Positions 1 through 4,914 of a stretch of DNA of 9,944 nt are shown piece by piece. A model generated the notes under the pieces. The model was not told the DNA's origin and searched no databases. It worked only from the letters and a program-made list of their open reading frames with translations. The first letter of the stretch is position 1, and each line of letters begins with the position of its first letter. A program made the translations under genes and the position numbers. The stretch is from UBA4416 sp964541155. GTDB taxonomy: Bacteria > Bacteroidota > Bacteroidia > B-17B0 > Aurantibacillaceae. The DNA lies in assembly GCA_964541155.1 (NCBI GenBank), contig CAZIPC010000013.1, positions 1 through 9,944 on the forward strand, in the 5' to 3' direction.

Positions 1-16
1 ATAAATAGATTATTTT

Positions 17-24
17 CAAATATA
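17..24 (-). promoter_or_regulatory. Candidate Bacteroidota -7 box TATATTTG in leader L copy 1
   Basis: The minus strand reads TATATTTG, which fits the TAnnTTTG -7 element of the Bacteroidota primary sigma factor. The same octamer is at the same place in the other two L copies (6368-6375 and 7695-7702). I see no TTTG -33 element at the usual spacing, so the promoter call rests on the -7 box and its repetition. Confidence 0.4.
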
Positions 25-78
25 AACTAAAAATGTTATTGATGCGATTATTCTTGCATTTTTAATATTACACTTTTT

Positions 79-103
79 AAGTTAGTTATTTTTAAACTAA
101 CTT
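79..103. other. Inverted repeat in leader L, terminator-like for plus-strand transcripts
   Basis: AAGTTAGTT (79-87) and AACTAACTT (95-103) form a 9-bp stem with a 7-nt loop. The T-run follows on the plus strand, whereas every gene here is on the minus strand, so it is not an ordinary terminator for the upstream immunity gene. A shorter form of the stem is kept in the copy at 7758-7780. Confidence 0.4.
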
Positions 104-134
104 TTTTAAATAAAATACTCACAAAACACACATG

Positions 135-167
135 CCAAAAATTCATATACACGCGAGCGGGTGATTA
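135..167. repeat. Boundary motif M, copy 1, at the end of an immunity gene
   Basis: A GC-richer block with the pattern CCAA...TTCATATACACGCGAG followed by CGGG runs into the stop codon of the lipoprotein gene at 165-653. It aligns with 7828-7857 and 4884-4914. In two of the three copies it abuts or overlaps an immunity stop codon, which suggests a cassette-junction sequence. No recombinase site is recognisable in it. Confidence 0.5.
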
Positions 168-653
168 TTTATAAAAATGAAAAATATCTAAAGTAGAAGA
201 ATCTGTAGCAGTTATTAAGTCCATTTTGCAATCACTTTCAATTGTAGAATCAATGTTTGTAAGTTTAACTATCGCATAATTAGTGTACTTTACTAAAACT
301 TTGGAAAAACACATTGAGTCATTTGGTAAACATTTATTTTTTTTAGTTAATATACCTTTTTTATTACTGTCTAATCGCATTAAATTATCAAGACCAAAAA
401 TAATTTGAATACACGTAAGGCTATCTAAAAAAGCATTAGGTGAATAATTTAAAAAACTAATGCTATCTAAATTTCTAATTTGATACAAATAAACCCTATC
501 TGTATTTAATTCCTTATTAAAAAAGATAATAGCGTTTCCATTAAAATTACAAATATTAGAGTTGTTTTTTTGACCAATATTTTGATTTGAAGTACTATTT
601 GTACATTTAATAAATAAAAGTGAAATTAAAACTACAAAACTTATTTTACGCAT
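165..653 (-). CDS. Predicted lipoprotein, probable immunity protein to the metzincin-like Rhs tip
   Basis: A 162-residue protein with a short basic start (MRK), a hydrophobic stretch and a lipobox-like LFIKC, so Cys17 would become the lipidated residue 1 of the mature protein. The rest is a soluble, Asn/Ser/Asp-rich domain I do not recognise. The gene starts 5 bases after the stop of the tip gene at 659-1597, with no promoter between them, the usual placing of an immunity gene. An envelope-anchored protein would be well placed to neutralise a metallopeptidase acting in the periplasm. Pairing is inferred from position and localisation only. The stop codon runs directly into boundary motif M. 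Confidence 0.7.
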   Translation of the reverse strand: MRKISFVVLISLLFIKCTNSTSNQNIGQKNNSNICNFNGNAIIFFNKELNTDRVYLYQIRNLDSISFLNYSPNAFLDSLTCIQIIFGLDNLMRLDSNKKGILTKKNKCLPNDSMCFSKVLVKYTNYAIVKLTNIDSTIESDCKMDLITATDSSTLDIFHFYK

Positions 654-658
654 ATTTA

Positions 659-1597
659 CTATCTTTTTAAAGTCCTTTTTCCATTAGGGTATTTCAAGTC
701 CATCATCGTCTTATTATAAAAATAGGTTAATTTAGGAGCTTTGACATTCAATACTTTATGTTGTAATTTAGTATATTCAATTATATTTTGATAGTGGGAA
801 GTTTTTAGCGTCATTTGATTTCTTGCTCCCATAATATCTTTTTCATACCCAGGATTTGCGCCATATGGATTATATCTATCTGATAGACCAACTAAGTGTA
901 AACTTTCATGTAATACAGTATAATCATCTTTTCCTTTATTGTTTATAGTCCCTGTATTTCCAGTATATTCATCTGGTCCATATGGTGCACCGTAGGTATA
1001 ACCATTAACATGCGACCTACCAGCTCCTCTAGATGGTTCTCCTTTGTCAGAAAAATTTAGTATATTTTCTCCGTTTTTTGCAATAAGGTCATCTTGTTTT
1101 TTATCTGGGGCATATTCATACTTAACATCAAAACTAACTTCAACTCCATCAACTACTTTTGTCTTGTAAACTTCAGTTGCAGCTTTAGTTAATTGTTCCG
1201 CTCTTTTTTCATTAGCGCCAGGCCCTTGAATAAAAATTTTAGCAGAAACTTTTATGTTTGTGATTTTGCCATCTTTGTCTTTTTTTGTTGAAACACCACT
1301 ATCGTCACCATTAACATCATTATGTAAAACTGGGTTATTATTAAAACAGGCATAAGAACTTTCCCAAGGTTTAACAACAGGATCAATATTCCATCTTCTT
1401 CCTGTTCTGCTATCATATTCCCAATACTCTGCTGTATAGATATTTCCGGAGCCTGCTATTTCATCATCCTTCTCCTGTCCGTTCATGCCATACCTATAAC
1501 TACTAGAACTTTGGTAATTTCTACCTGGCATTATACTCCCGAACGAATATCCTATTAAGTTACTACACAATACATTATTAAATTTACAAGTATTCAT
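659..1597 (-). CDS. Orphan Rhs tip (type A leader) with metzincin-like metallopeptidase toxin domain
   Basis: A 312-residue displaced toxin tip. Residues 1-18 are the type A leader (MNTCKFNN...). Residues 19-97 are the Rhs-associated core (SFGSIMPGRNYQ, YRYGMNGQEKDDEI, WEYDSRTGRRWN). The core ends in DVNG (94-97) where the other tips have DPxG. The toxin domain contains HESLHLVGLSD at 230-240, matching the metzincin zinc site HExxHxxGxxD (His230, Glu231, His234, Asp240), and a later DIMGA with Met256 in the position of a Met-turn. The likely activity is zinc endopeptidase; the substrate cannot be read from sequence. There is no YD-repeat shell and no signal peptide, so delivery would need fusion to a full-length Rhs protein. 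The ATG is the first start after an in-frame stop in the upstream hairpin loop, and it overlaps the stop of a 10-codon leader ORF. The immunity gene follows after 5 bases. Confidence 0.85.
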   Translation of the reverse strand: MNTCKFNNVLCSNLIGYSFGSIMPGRNYQSSSSYRYGMNGQEKDDEIAGSGNIYTAEYWEYDSRTGRRWNIDPVVKPWESSYACFNNNPVLHNDVNGDDSGVSTKKDKDGKITNIKVSAKIFIQGPGANEKRAEQLTKAATEVYKTKVVDGVEVSFDVKYEYAPDKKQDDLIAKNGENILNFSDKGEPSRGAGRSHVNGYTYGAPYGPDEYTGNTGTINNKGKDDYTVLHESLHLVGLSDRYNPYGANPGYEKDIMGARNQMTLKTSHYQNIIEYTKLQHKVLNVKAPKLTYFYNKTMMDLKYPNGKRTLKR

Positions 1598-1641
1598 TAA
1601 GGTAAATGTAATATCTTTTTGTTAATCATAAAGATATTACA
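1501..1641 (-). repeat. Type A leader plus Rhs-core start repeat, copy 1
   Basis: This matches 3481-3621 with only about four mismatches over 141 bases. It covers the hairpin, the leader ORF, the MNTCKFNNVLCSNL leader peptide and the PGRNYQ part of the Rhs core. Similarity drops toward the variable toxin end. Type B tips share only the Rhs-core part, and the two types diverge right after the SFG codons. Confidence 0.85.
1597..1629 (-). CDS. Ten-codon leader ORF (MINKKILHLP) overlapping the tip start as TAATG
   Basis: An ATG lies in the loop of the stem-loop at 1605-1643. It opens a 10-codon frame through the 3' arm and ends in TAA, sharing one base with the ATG of the Rhs tip (TAATG). This is the classic geometry of translational coupling. 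The same ORF is present unchanged at 3577-3609. The frame is short and the repeat is nearly identical, so conservation does not prove translation. It may be a regulatory leader, or it may be chance. Confidence 0.35.
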   Translation of the reverse strand: MINKKILHLP

Positions 1642-1643
1642 TT
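1605..1643 (-). promoter_or_regulatory. AT-rich perfect stem-loop upstream of type A tip (copy 1)
   Basis: Fourteen perfect base pairs (1605-1618 with 1630-1643) enclose an 11-nt loop, 7 bases upstream of the tip start. On the minus strand the arms read AATGTAATATCTTT and AAAGATATTACATT. No U-run follows, so it is not a standard intrinsic terminator. It could hide the initiation region of the tip, act as an RNA processing site between the passenger gene and the tip, or be a folded single-strand recombination site. The same structure recurs at 3587-3621. Confidence 0.6.
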
Positions 1644-1650
1644 CAATATT

Positions 1651-1902
1651 TTATTTTTCATTTAGTTTTTTTAATACTCTGATAATAAAATTATCCATCC
1701 CTCTTTCATCGCCCCTTTCCTTACATGCTTCTTGAATTTTGTTTGCAATTTCTTCAGATGTATGTTCACCTTTATATTTATCTTTTAACTTTTCAATTAA
1801 AGCCGCAGGTTCATAATCTTCTTTACAGGAAAAAAATCGTTTGTCAATTAATTTTTTATGAACGTCATCCCATCCATTATAAGGGTTATTTAAATTAGCC
1901 AT
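1651..1902 (-). CDS. Small soluble protein of unknown function between repeat R and a type A tip
   Basis: An 83-residue protein with no signal peptide or membrane segment, rich in Lys, Glu and Asp and apparently mostly helical (ALIEKLKDKYKGEHTSEEIANKIQEA, in two helices). I do not recognise the family. It starts 9 bases downstream of repeat R copy 1 and ends 7 bases before the hairpin that leads the metzincin tip, so it fills the variable slot of the R - gene - hairpin - tip unit. The corresponding slot in the other unit holds two unrelated genes. It could be an immunity protein left from an earlier cassette, an accessory protein for the following tip, or a cargo gene. It is probably co-transcribed with the tip. 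Confidence 0.65.
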   Translation of the reverse strand: MANLNNPYNGWDDVHKKLIDKRFFSCKEDYEPAALIEKLKDKYKGEHTSEEIANKIQEACKERGDERGMDNFIIRVLKKLNEK

Positions 1903-1911
1903 ATTATTAGT

Positions 1912-2180
1912 TTTATAATTTATTTACTAAAGTAGTTGCAATAATTATAAATTAAAATACAAACCATACTGTTATCGTTTTATAACGGATTTTATAGGGT
2001 TATATAACGGATACTTAATATTACTATCAGCTGTTAATACTTTAAAGAAACTACGTTAAGTTTAAATAAATAAAAAAAACGTAGCCATTAACTATGGTTT
2101 TTATTTTTATACCAGTAAAAAAACTGGCTTTCACTACACATTTATATTAGTTGATTTTACGCTACACTAAACTCCAAATA
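1912..2180 (-). repeat. Direct repeat R, copy 1 (269 bp)
   Basis: This matches 4521-4789 over 269 bases with three substitutions and no gaps (constant offset 2609). It fills most of the non-coding gap between the stop of the immunity gene at 2198 and the start of the 83-aa gene at 1902. Internal structure includes three successive hairpins in the gene direction: CCAGT/ACTGG (2112-2127), CCAT/ATGG (2085-2097) and CTACGTT/AACGTAG (2051-2084). It also has two copies of TATAACGGAT (1981-1990 and 2003-2012) and an inverted repeat GTTAT/ATAAC (1971-1986). I find no terminal inverted repeats or target-site duplication and no ORF, so it is not an obvious MITE. It may carry the promoter or leader RNA for the next unit, or act as a recombination arm. 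Confidence 0.95.
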
Positions 2181-2197
2181 ACAGTGGTACATTACTC

Positions 2198-2689
2198 CTA
2201 TTTGTGTGCCTTGCAAGCCAAAGTGCTTTTAACAGAATACGTTTTTTTAAACTTATTGGGAATGATATCATTTGCTAAATTTATCAAGCTGTCTAGTTTA
2301 ATATCACACATTTCAGTATTATCTATAAATCGAATTTGTAAAATATTTTTCCAACCTTTTCTTACTACAATATCAGTATATGAGCCATCATAAACCCGTA
2401 TATTGGGATTATCTATTGTTGTATCTTTTGAAAAATAAGCATTACGAAGTAAAAAACATTGCAGGTTTAATATTTTTTTTTGATTTAACTGCAAGTGAGT
2501 GAAAGCTTTAATCTTCCATCCTTTTTGAAGTGTACTACACAACAATCCTTCGTTCGACAATTTTAACACATCATTACCACTATAAATTTCAACTCCGATG
2601 AAGGCCGATAAATTTATATTGCAATCATTTTGTGAGAAAGTCTTGTTGCATAATAAAATACTGATTACGAGTATTTTTAATTGCTTCAT
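2198..2689 (-). CDS. Predicted secreted (periplasmic) protein, probable immunity to the HENRH metallopeptidase tip
   Basis: A 163-residue protein with a Sec-type signal peptide: MKQLK, a hydrophobic ILVISILL, and a probable cleavage near TFSQ|ND (residues 17-20). Cys14 in ILLC could be a weak lipobox, but the FSQ site looks more likely. The mature part has several cysteines (for example Cys23 and Cys51) and beta-rich segments; I do not recognise the fold. It starts 18 bases after the stop of the tip at 2708-3577, as expected for the cognate immunity gene. Periplasmic placing suits a peptidase toxin acting there. The plus-strand ORF running through the same region is a shadow. Confidence 0.7.
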   Translation of the reverse strand: MKQLKILVISILLCNKTFSQNDCNINLSAFIGVEIYSGNDVLKLSNEGLLCSTLQKGWKIKAFTHLQLNQKKILNLQCFLLRNAYFSKDTTIDNPNIRVYDGSYTDIVVRKGWKNILQIRFIDNTEMCDIKLDSLINLANDIIPNKFKKTYSVKSTLACKAHK

Positions 2690-2707
2690 AATTAAGTTTT
2701 TTAGTTT

Positions 2708-3577
2708 CTATTTATATACTTCTTTAATGTAATCTTCTAATCTAAAGTTCATAGGGATTGGTTTGCCTTTATTTAGATATTCATTTTGAAGATGATTGTC
2801 GATTTTTTTCTGAACATCGGAATAGTTAAATATTCTTTGATAAATATGCGCCTCTAGTTCTGCATTATAAGCAGGCATTGAAAAGGGCTGTCGTGTATGT
2901 CTATTCTCGTGAATCACTGTAGAAAAATAGCCTGACCTGAAAAAAACTTTTGCGCTCGTAATTTCACCATTACTATCCTCTGACGTTATAGTTTTGCCAG
3001 CTTCATTAGATTTTAAGCCACTATCATCTGTTGAGTATATAACTTCTGGAGTCGAAGGGTCTATGATATATTTAAAATCATCTAATATTTTATTAAGTCC
3101 TTTCAAATCGATTTCTGCACTAGAAAGTTTGTTTTTTTGGCCAATGCGTTGAAACCAATTTCCATTTTCTAATTTATCTTTCGCTTTTGAAATTCTATTA
3201 TTAGCATCTCCAATTTTATTTTTTGTCATATCGAATGCCTTATTAAAATCTGTTTGAGCTTGTTTGTCTGAAAATGTGGTGTCTCTTCCGCTGGGATCGA
3301 TGAACCAAATTGGATTATTACCAAAACAAACATAAACACTCTCCCAAGGTTTTACAACTGGGTCACCATTCCAACGTCTACCTAAACGTGTATCGTACTC
3401 CCAAAACTCTGCGGTATTTATATTACCAATGCCTGCAATTTCATCTTCATGTTCTTGCCCGTTAAAGCCATACCTATAACCACTTGAACTTTGGTAATTT
3501 CTACCTGGCATTATACTCCCGAATGAATATCCTGTTAAGTTACTACACAATACATTATTAAATTTACAAGTATTCAT
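2708..3577 (-). CDS. Orphan Rhs tip (type A leader) with HExxH metallopeptidase toxin domain
   Basis: A 289-residue displaced tip. It has the type A leader (1-18), then the Rhs core at 19-97 with slightly divergent wording (YRYGFNGQEHEDEI, WEYDTRLGRRWN) ending in DPSG (94-97). A helical linker with coiled-coil character follows (about 105-170). The catalytic region has HENRH at 223-227, a zinc HExxH motif (His223, Glu224, His227). About 13-15 residues later comes NAELEAH, whose Glu240 or Glu242 could be the third ligand of a gluzincin-type site. The likely role is a zinc protease acting on target-cell proteins. The secreted immunity protein follows 18 bases on. The gene lacks a repeat shell and a signal peptide. 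The ATG is coupled to the leader ORF at 3577-3609. Confidence 0.8.
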   Translation of the reverse strand: MNTCKFNNVLCSNLTGYSFGSIMPGRNYQSSSGYRYGFNGQEHEDEIAGIGNINTAEFWEYDTRLGRRWNGDPVVKPWESVYVCFGNNPIWFIDPSGRDTTFSDKQAQTDFNKAFDMTKNKIGDANNRISKAKDKLENGNWFQRIGQKNKLSSAEIDLKGLNKILDDFKYIIDPSTPEVIYSTDDSGLKSNEAGKTITSEDSNGEITSAKVFFRSGYFSTVIHENRHTRQPFSMPAYNAELEAHIYQRIFNYSDVQKKIDNHLQNEYLNKGKPIPMNFRLEDYIKEVYK

Positions 3578-3609
3578 TAAGGTAAATGTAATATCTTTTT
3601 GTTAATCAT
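3577..3609 (-). CDS. Ten-codon leader ORF, second copy, TAATG overlap with tip start
   Basis: Identical in sequence to the ORF at 1597-1629: it starts in the hairpin loop, encodes MINKKILHLP and ends by sharing one base with the tip ATG. Its presence in both type A units shows it is part of the cassette leader. Whether it is translated is unknown. Confidence 0.35.
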   Translation of the reverse strand: MINKKILHLP

Positions 3610-3621
3610 AAAGATATTACA
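3587..3621 (-). promoter_or_regulatory. AT-rich perfect stem-loop upstream of type A tip (copy 2)
   Basis: A 12-bp perfect stem (3587-3598 with 3610-3621) around the same 11-nt loop as copy 1. The outermost two pairs of copy 1 are lost here because the flanking bases differ at 3622-3623. It lies between the lipoprotein gene at 3692-4201 and the tip start at 3577. No U-run follows in the direction of transcription. Confidence 0.6.
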
Positions 3622-3691
3622 ATCAACATACTAAACAAATTATAAATCTGGTTTTCATTTGATTGTTATTTATATTAAAAAAATTTTACAT

Positions 3692-4201
3692 TTAATCGGG
3701 TAATTTAAACGCTTTTTTAATTTCATTATAATTATTTAAATCTAAATTTGGATGTGATAAACGGGCAGTAGGTGGTATTATAACTACTTTAAAATTAACC
3801 GTTGTTATTGAATAAAAAATATTTGGATTATTTCCTAAACTTATATTATTTTCCCAAGTAACCTGAATGTAGTTGGGTGAGGTTATAAATCCCATAAAAT
3901 AATTAGAAGTAGCTATTTCAGTGTATGGTACCGCTACCCAATTATTGTTGGTAGTTCCAAAAAATAATTGAACAGCTGCTGAATTTATATTACTTGTTGT
4001 TAAATCAGACACTGTTAAAAATGTATACCATCTTGTGCCATTATTTAACCAATTACTAGAATTAATTGTGTATAATTTAGAAATAACATTTGAATTACCA
4101 TCTTTACCAGGTGTGCCATTTTCTGTTTTTTGACAACTATTTAATATAAGAGAACTAATTATTAGTATTGTTGTAAAGCTTATTGTATATAATTTTTTCA
4201 T
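3692..4201 (-). CDS. Lipoprotein with collagen-like stub (passenger gene)
   Basis: A 169-residue protein with a lipoprotein signal (lipobox LNSC, Cys23). A very short collagen-like stub GTPGKDGN follows (29-36), then a beta-rich domain with NNNWVAVPYT and a C-terminal IPPTARLSHPNLDLNNYNEIKKAFKLPD-like ending. From memory this arrangement (collagen-like G-x-y repeats followed by this domain) is common among Bacteroidota lipoproteins of unknown function, in which the collagen-like part is usually longer. It does not look like an immunity family and is not directly behind a tip. It lies 9 bases after the 88-aa gene and upstream of the type A hairpin, so it occupies the variable slot of the unit. 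It may be an envelope cargo gene. Confidence 0.75.
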   Translation of the reverse strand: MKKLYTISFTTILIISSLILNSCQKTENGTPGKDGNSNVISKLYTINSSNWLNNGTRWYTFLTVSDLTTSNINSAAVQLFFGTTNNNWVAVPYTEIATSNYFMGFITSPNYIQVTWENNISLGNNPNIFYSITTVNFKVVIIPPTARLSHPNLDLNNYNEIKKAFKLPD

Positions 4202-4210
4202 AATTTAACT

Positions 4211-4477
4211 TTAATGGTTGGGTTCAATTGGATTTACAATTTGATCTAATCTTGTTGAATTAATATTGTCTTTATCAATACTATTGCTAAAATAATATCC
4301 AAAAAGTGATAGCAACAAAGCTATAATACTTCCAATTATTGTCTTTATCCACCAGTTTGATTTTGATTGTTTTTTTATTGTTTTGTTTGGCGAAGAGTTA
4401 GTAACATTAACCTTTATAGTATTTGTATTGTTGTTGGTGTTACTATTTGTTTTAGATGATTTTGCTTTTGGTGGCAT
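4211..4477 (-). CDS. Small single-pass membrane protein of unknown function (passenger gene)
   Basis: An 88-residue protein. Residues 1-40 are low-complexity, basic and Asn/Thr/Ser-rich. One hydrophobic helix follows (about 45-66: IKTIIGSIIALLLSLFGYYF), then a short polar tail. The topology is probably a cytoplasmic basic N-terminus and an outside C-terminus. I do not recognise it. It starts about 43 bases downstream of repeat R copy 2 and is followed 9 bases later by the collagen-stub lipoprotein, so the two are likely one transcript. It takes the place of the 83-aa gene in the other R unit but shows no similarity to it. Confidence 0.65.
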   Translation of the reverse strand: MPPKAKSSKTNSNTNNNTNTIKVNVTNSSPNKTIKKQSKSNWWIKTIIGSIIALLLSLFGYYFSNSIDKDNINSTRLDQIVNPIEPNH

Positions 4478-4520
4478 ACGTTTTTAATAGAGTATTTTAG
4501 ATTAAAAAAATTATAGCTTA

Positions 4521-4789
4521 TTTATAATTTATTTACTAAAGTATCTGCAATAATTATAAATTAAAATACAAACCATACTGTTATCGTTTTATAACGGATT
4601 TTATAGGGTTATATAACGGATACTTAATATTACTATCAGCTGTTAATACTTTAAAGAAACTACGTTAAGTTTAAATAAATAAAAAAAACGTAGCCATTAA
4701 CTATGGTTTTTATTTTTATACCAGTAAAAAAACTGGCTTTCACTACACATTTATATTAGTTGATTTTACGCTACGCTAAACTCCAAATA
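4521..4789 (-). repeat. Direct repeat R, copy 2 (269 bp)
   Basis: Near-perfect partner of 1912-2180, with three substitutions in 269 bases. It makes up most of the 434-base gap between the 88-aa gene and the lipoprotein gene ending at 4912; the remainder is element P and motif M. It carries the same hairpins (CTACGTT/AACGTAG arms at 4660-4666 and 4687-4693) and paired TATAACGGAT sites (4590-4599 and 4612-4621). Both copies precede a passenger gene that leads to a type A tip. Confidence 0.95.
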
Positions 4790-4821
4790 GCAAGTTTACT
4801 TACCTTTTGAATTTATGGAGT

Positions 4822-4882
4822 AATTTCGTAATGCGTTGCTTTAAAGCAACAATTAGGGCGTTTTTTCGTGGTTTACGGCTGT
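4822..4882. repeat. Repeat P, copy 1, with a 16-nt perfect palindrome
   Basis: Sixty-one bases matching 7858-7918 with three mismatches. The centre is the perfect palindrome GTTGCTTTAAAGCAAC (4835-4850). Its GC content is higher than the surroundings. It sits next to motif M and between an immunity gene and repeat R. The plus-strand ORF read through it is a chance frame. Confidence 0.85.
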
Positions 4883-4883
4883 G

Positions 4884-4914
4884 CCAACGCTTAATATCCG
4901 CACGAGAGGGGTTA
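4884..4914. repeat. Boundary motif M, copy 2, overlapping an immunity stop codon
   Basis: Starts CCAACGCTTAATATCCG and continues to GAGGGGTTA; it aligns without gaps to 7828 onward. The last three bases are the stop codon of the lipoprotein gene at 4912-5391, so the motif touches the coding end exactly. Element P is only one base away on the other side. Confidence 0.55.

Larger units (their letters stand above)
1..134 (-). repeat. Leader repeat L, copy 1 (5' region of a further type B tip cassette lying off the left edge)
   Basis: This stretch matches 7679-7827 almost base for base, apart from a few substitutions and an insertion of about 15 bases in the other copy. Its first 55 bases also match 6352-6406. 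In both of those places the repeat sits directly 5' (minus strand) of a type B Rhs-tip gene that starts with TTG. Here the matching tip would begin just beyond base 1, so another toxin cassette is expected to the left. Bases 17-24 read TATATTTG on the minus strand, a match to the Bacteroidota -7 consensus TAnnTTTG. An inverted repeat (AAGTTAGTT / AACTAACTT, 79-87 and 95-103, 7-nt loop) is followed by a T-run in the plus direction only. Confidence 0.8.
3481..3621 (-). repeat. Type A leader plus Rhs-core start repeat, copy 2
   Basis: Partner of 1501-1641, with about four mismatches over 141 bases. It spans the hairpin, the leader ORF, the leader peptide and the PGRNYQ region. The match ends upstream at about 3621, next to unrelated DNA that leads to the lipoprotein gene. 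Confidence 0.85.

Noticed and set aside
1605..1643. Hairpin as an intrinsic terminator for the upstream passenger gene
   Set aside because: The stem is AT-only apart from a few G/C pairs and is not followed by a U-run in the gene direction; a coupled leader or a junction fits better.
1912..2180. Repeat R as a MITE or insertion sequence
   Set aside because: No terminal inverted repeats, no target duplication at the edges and no transposase; only two copies, both in the same relation to a type A tip.
2151..2393. 80-codon plus-strand ORF
   Set aside because: It lies antisense over repeat R and the secreted immunity gene, with an unconvincing protein and no leader; a shadow frame.
4822..4914. 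Integron attC site
   Set aside because: The P and M blocks have palindromic and GTTG-containing parts, but no matching pair of GTTRRRY and RYYYAAC core sites with attC spacing, and the array contains no integrase gene.
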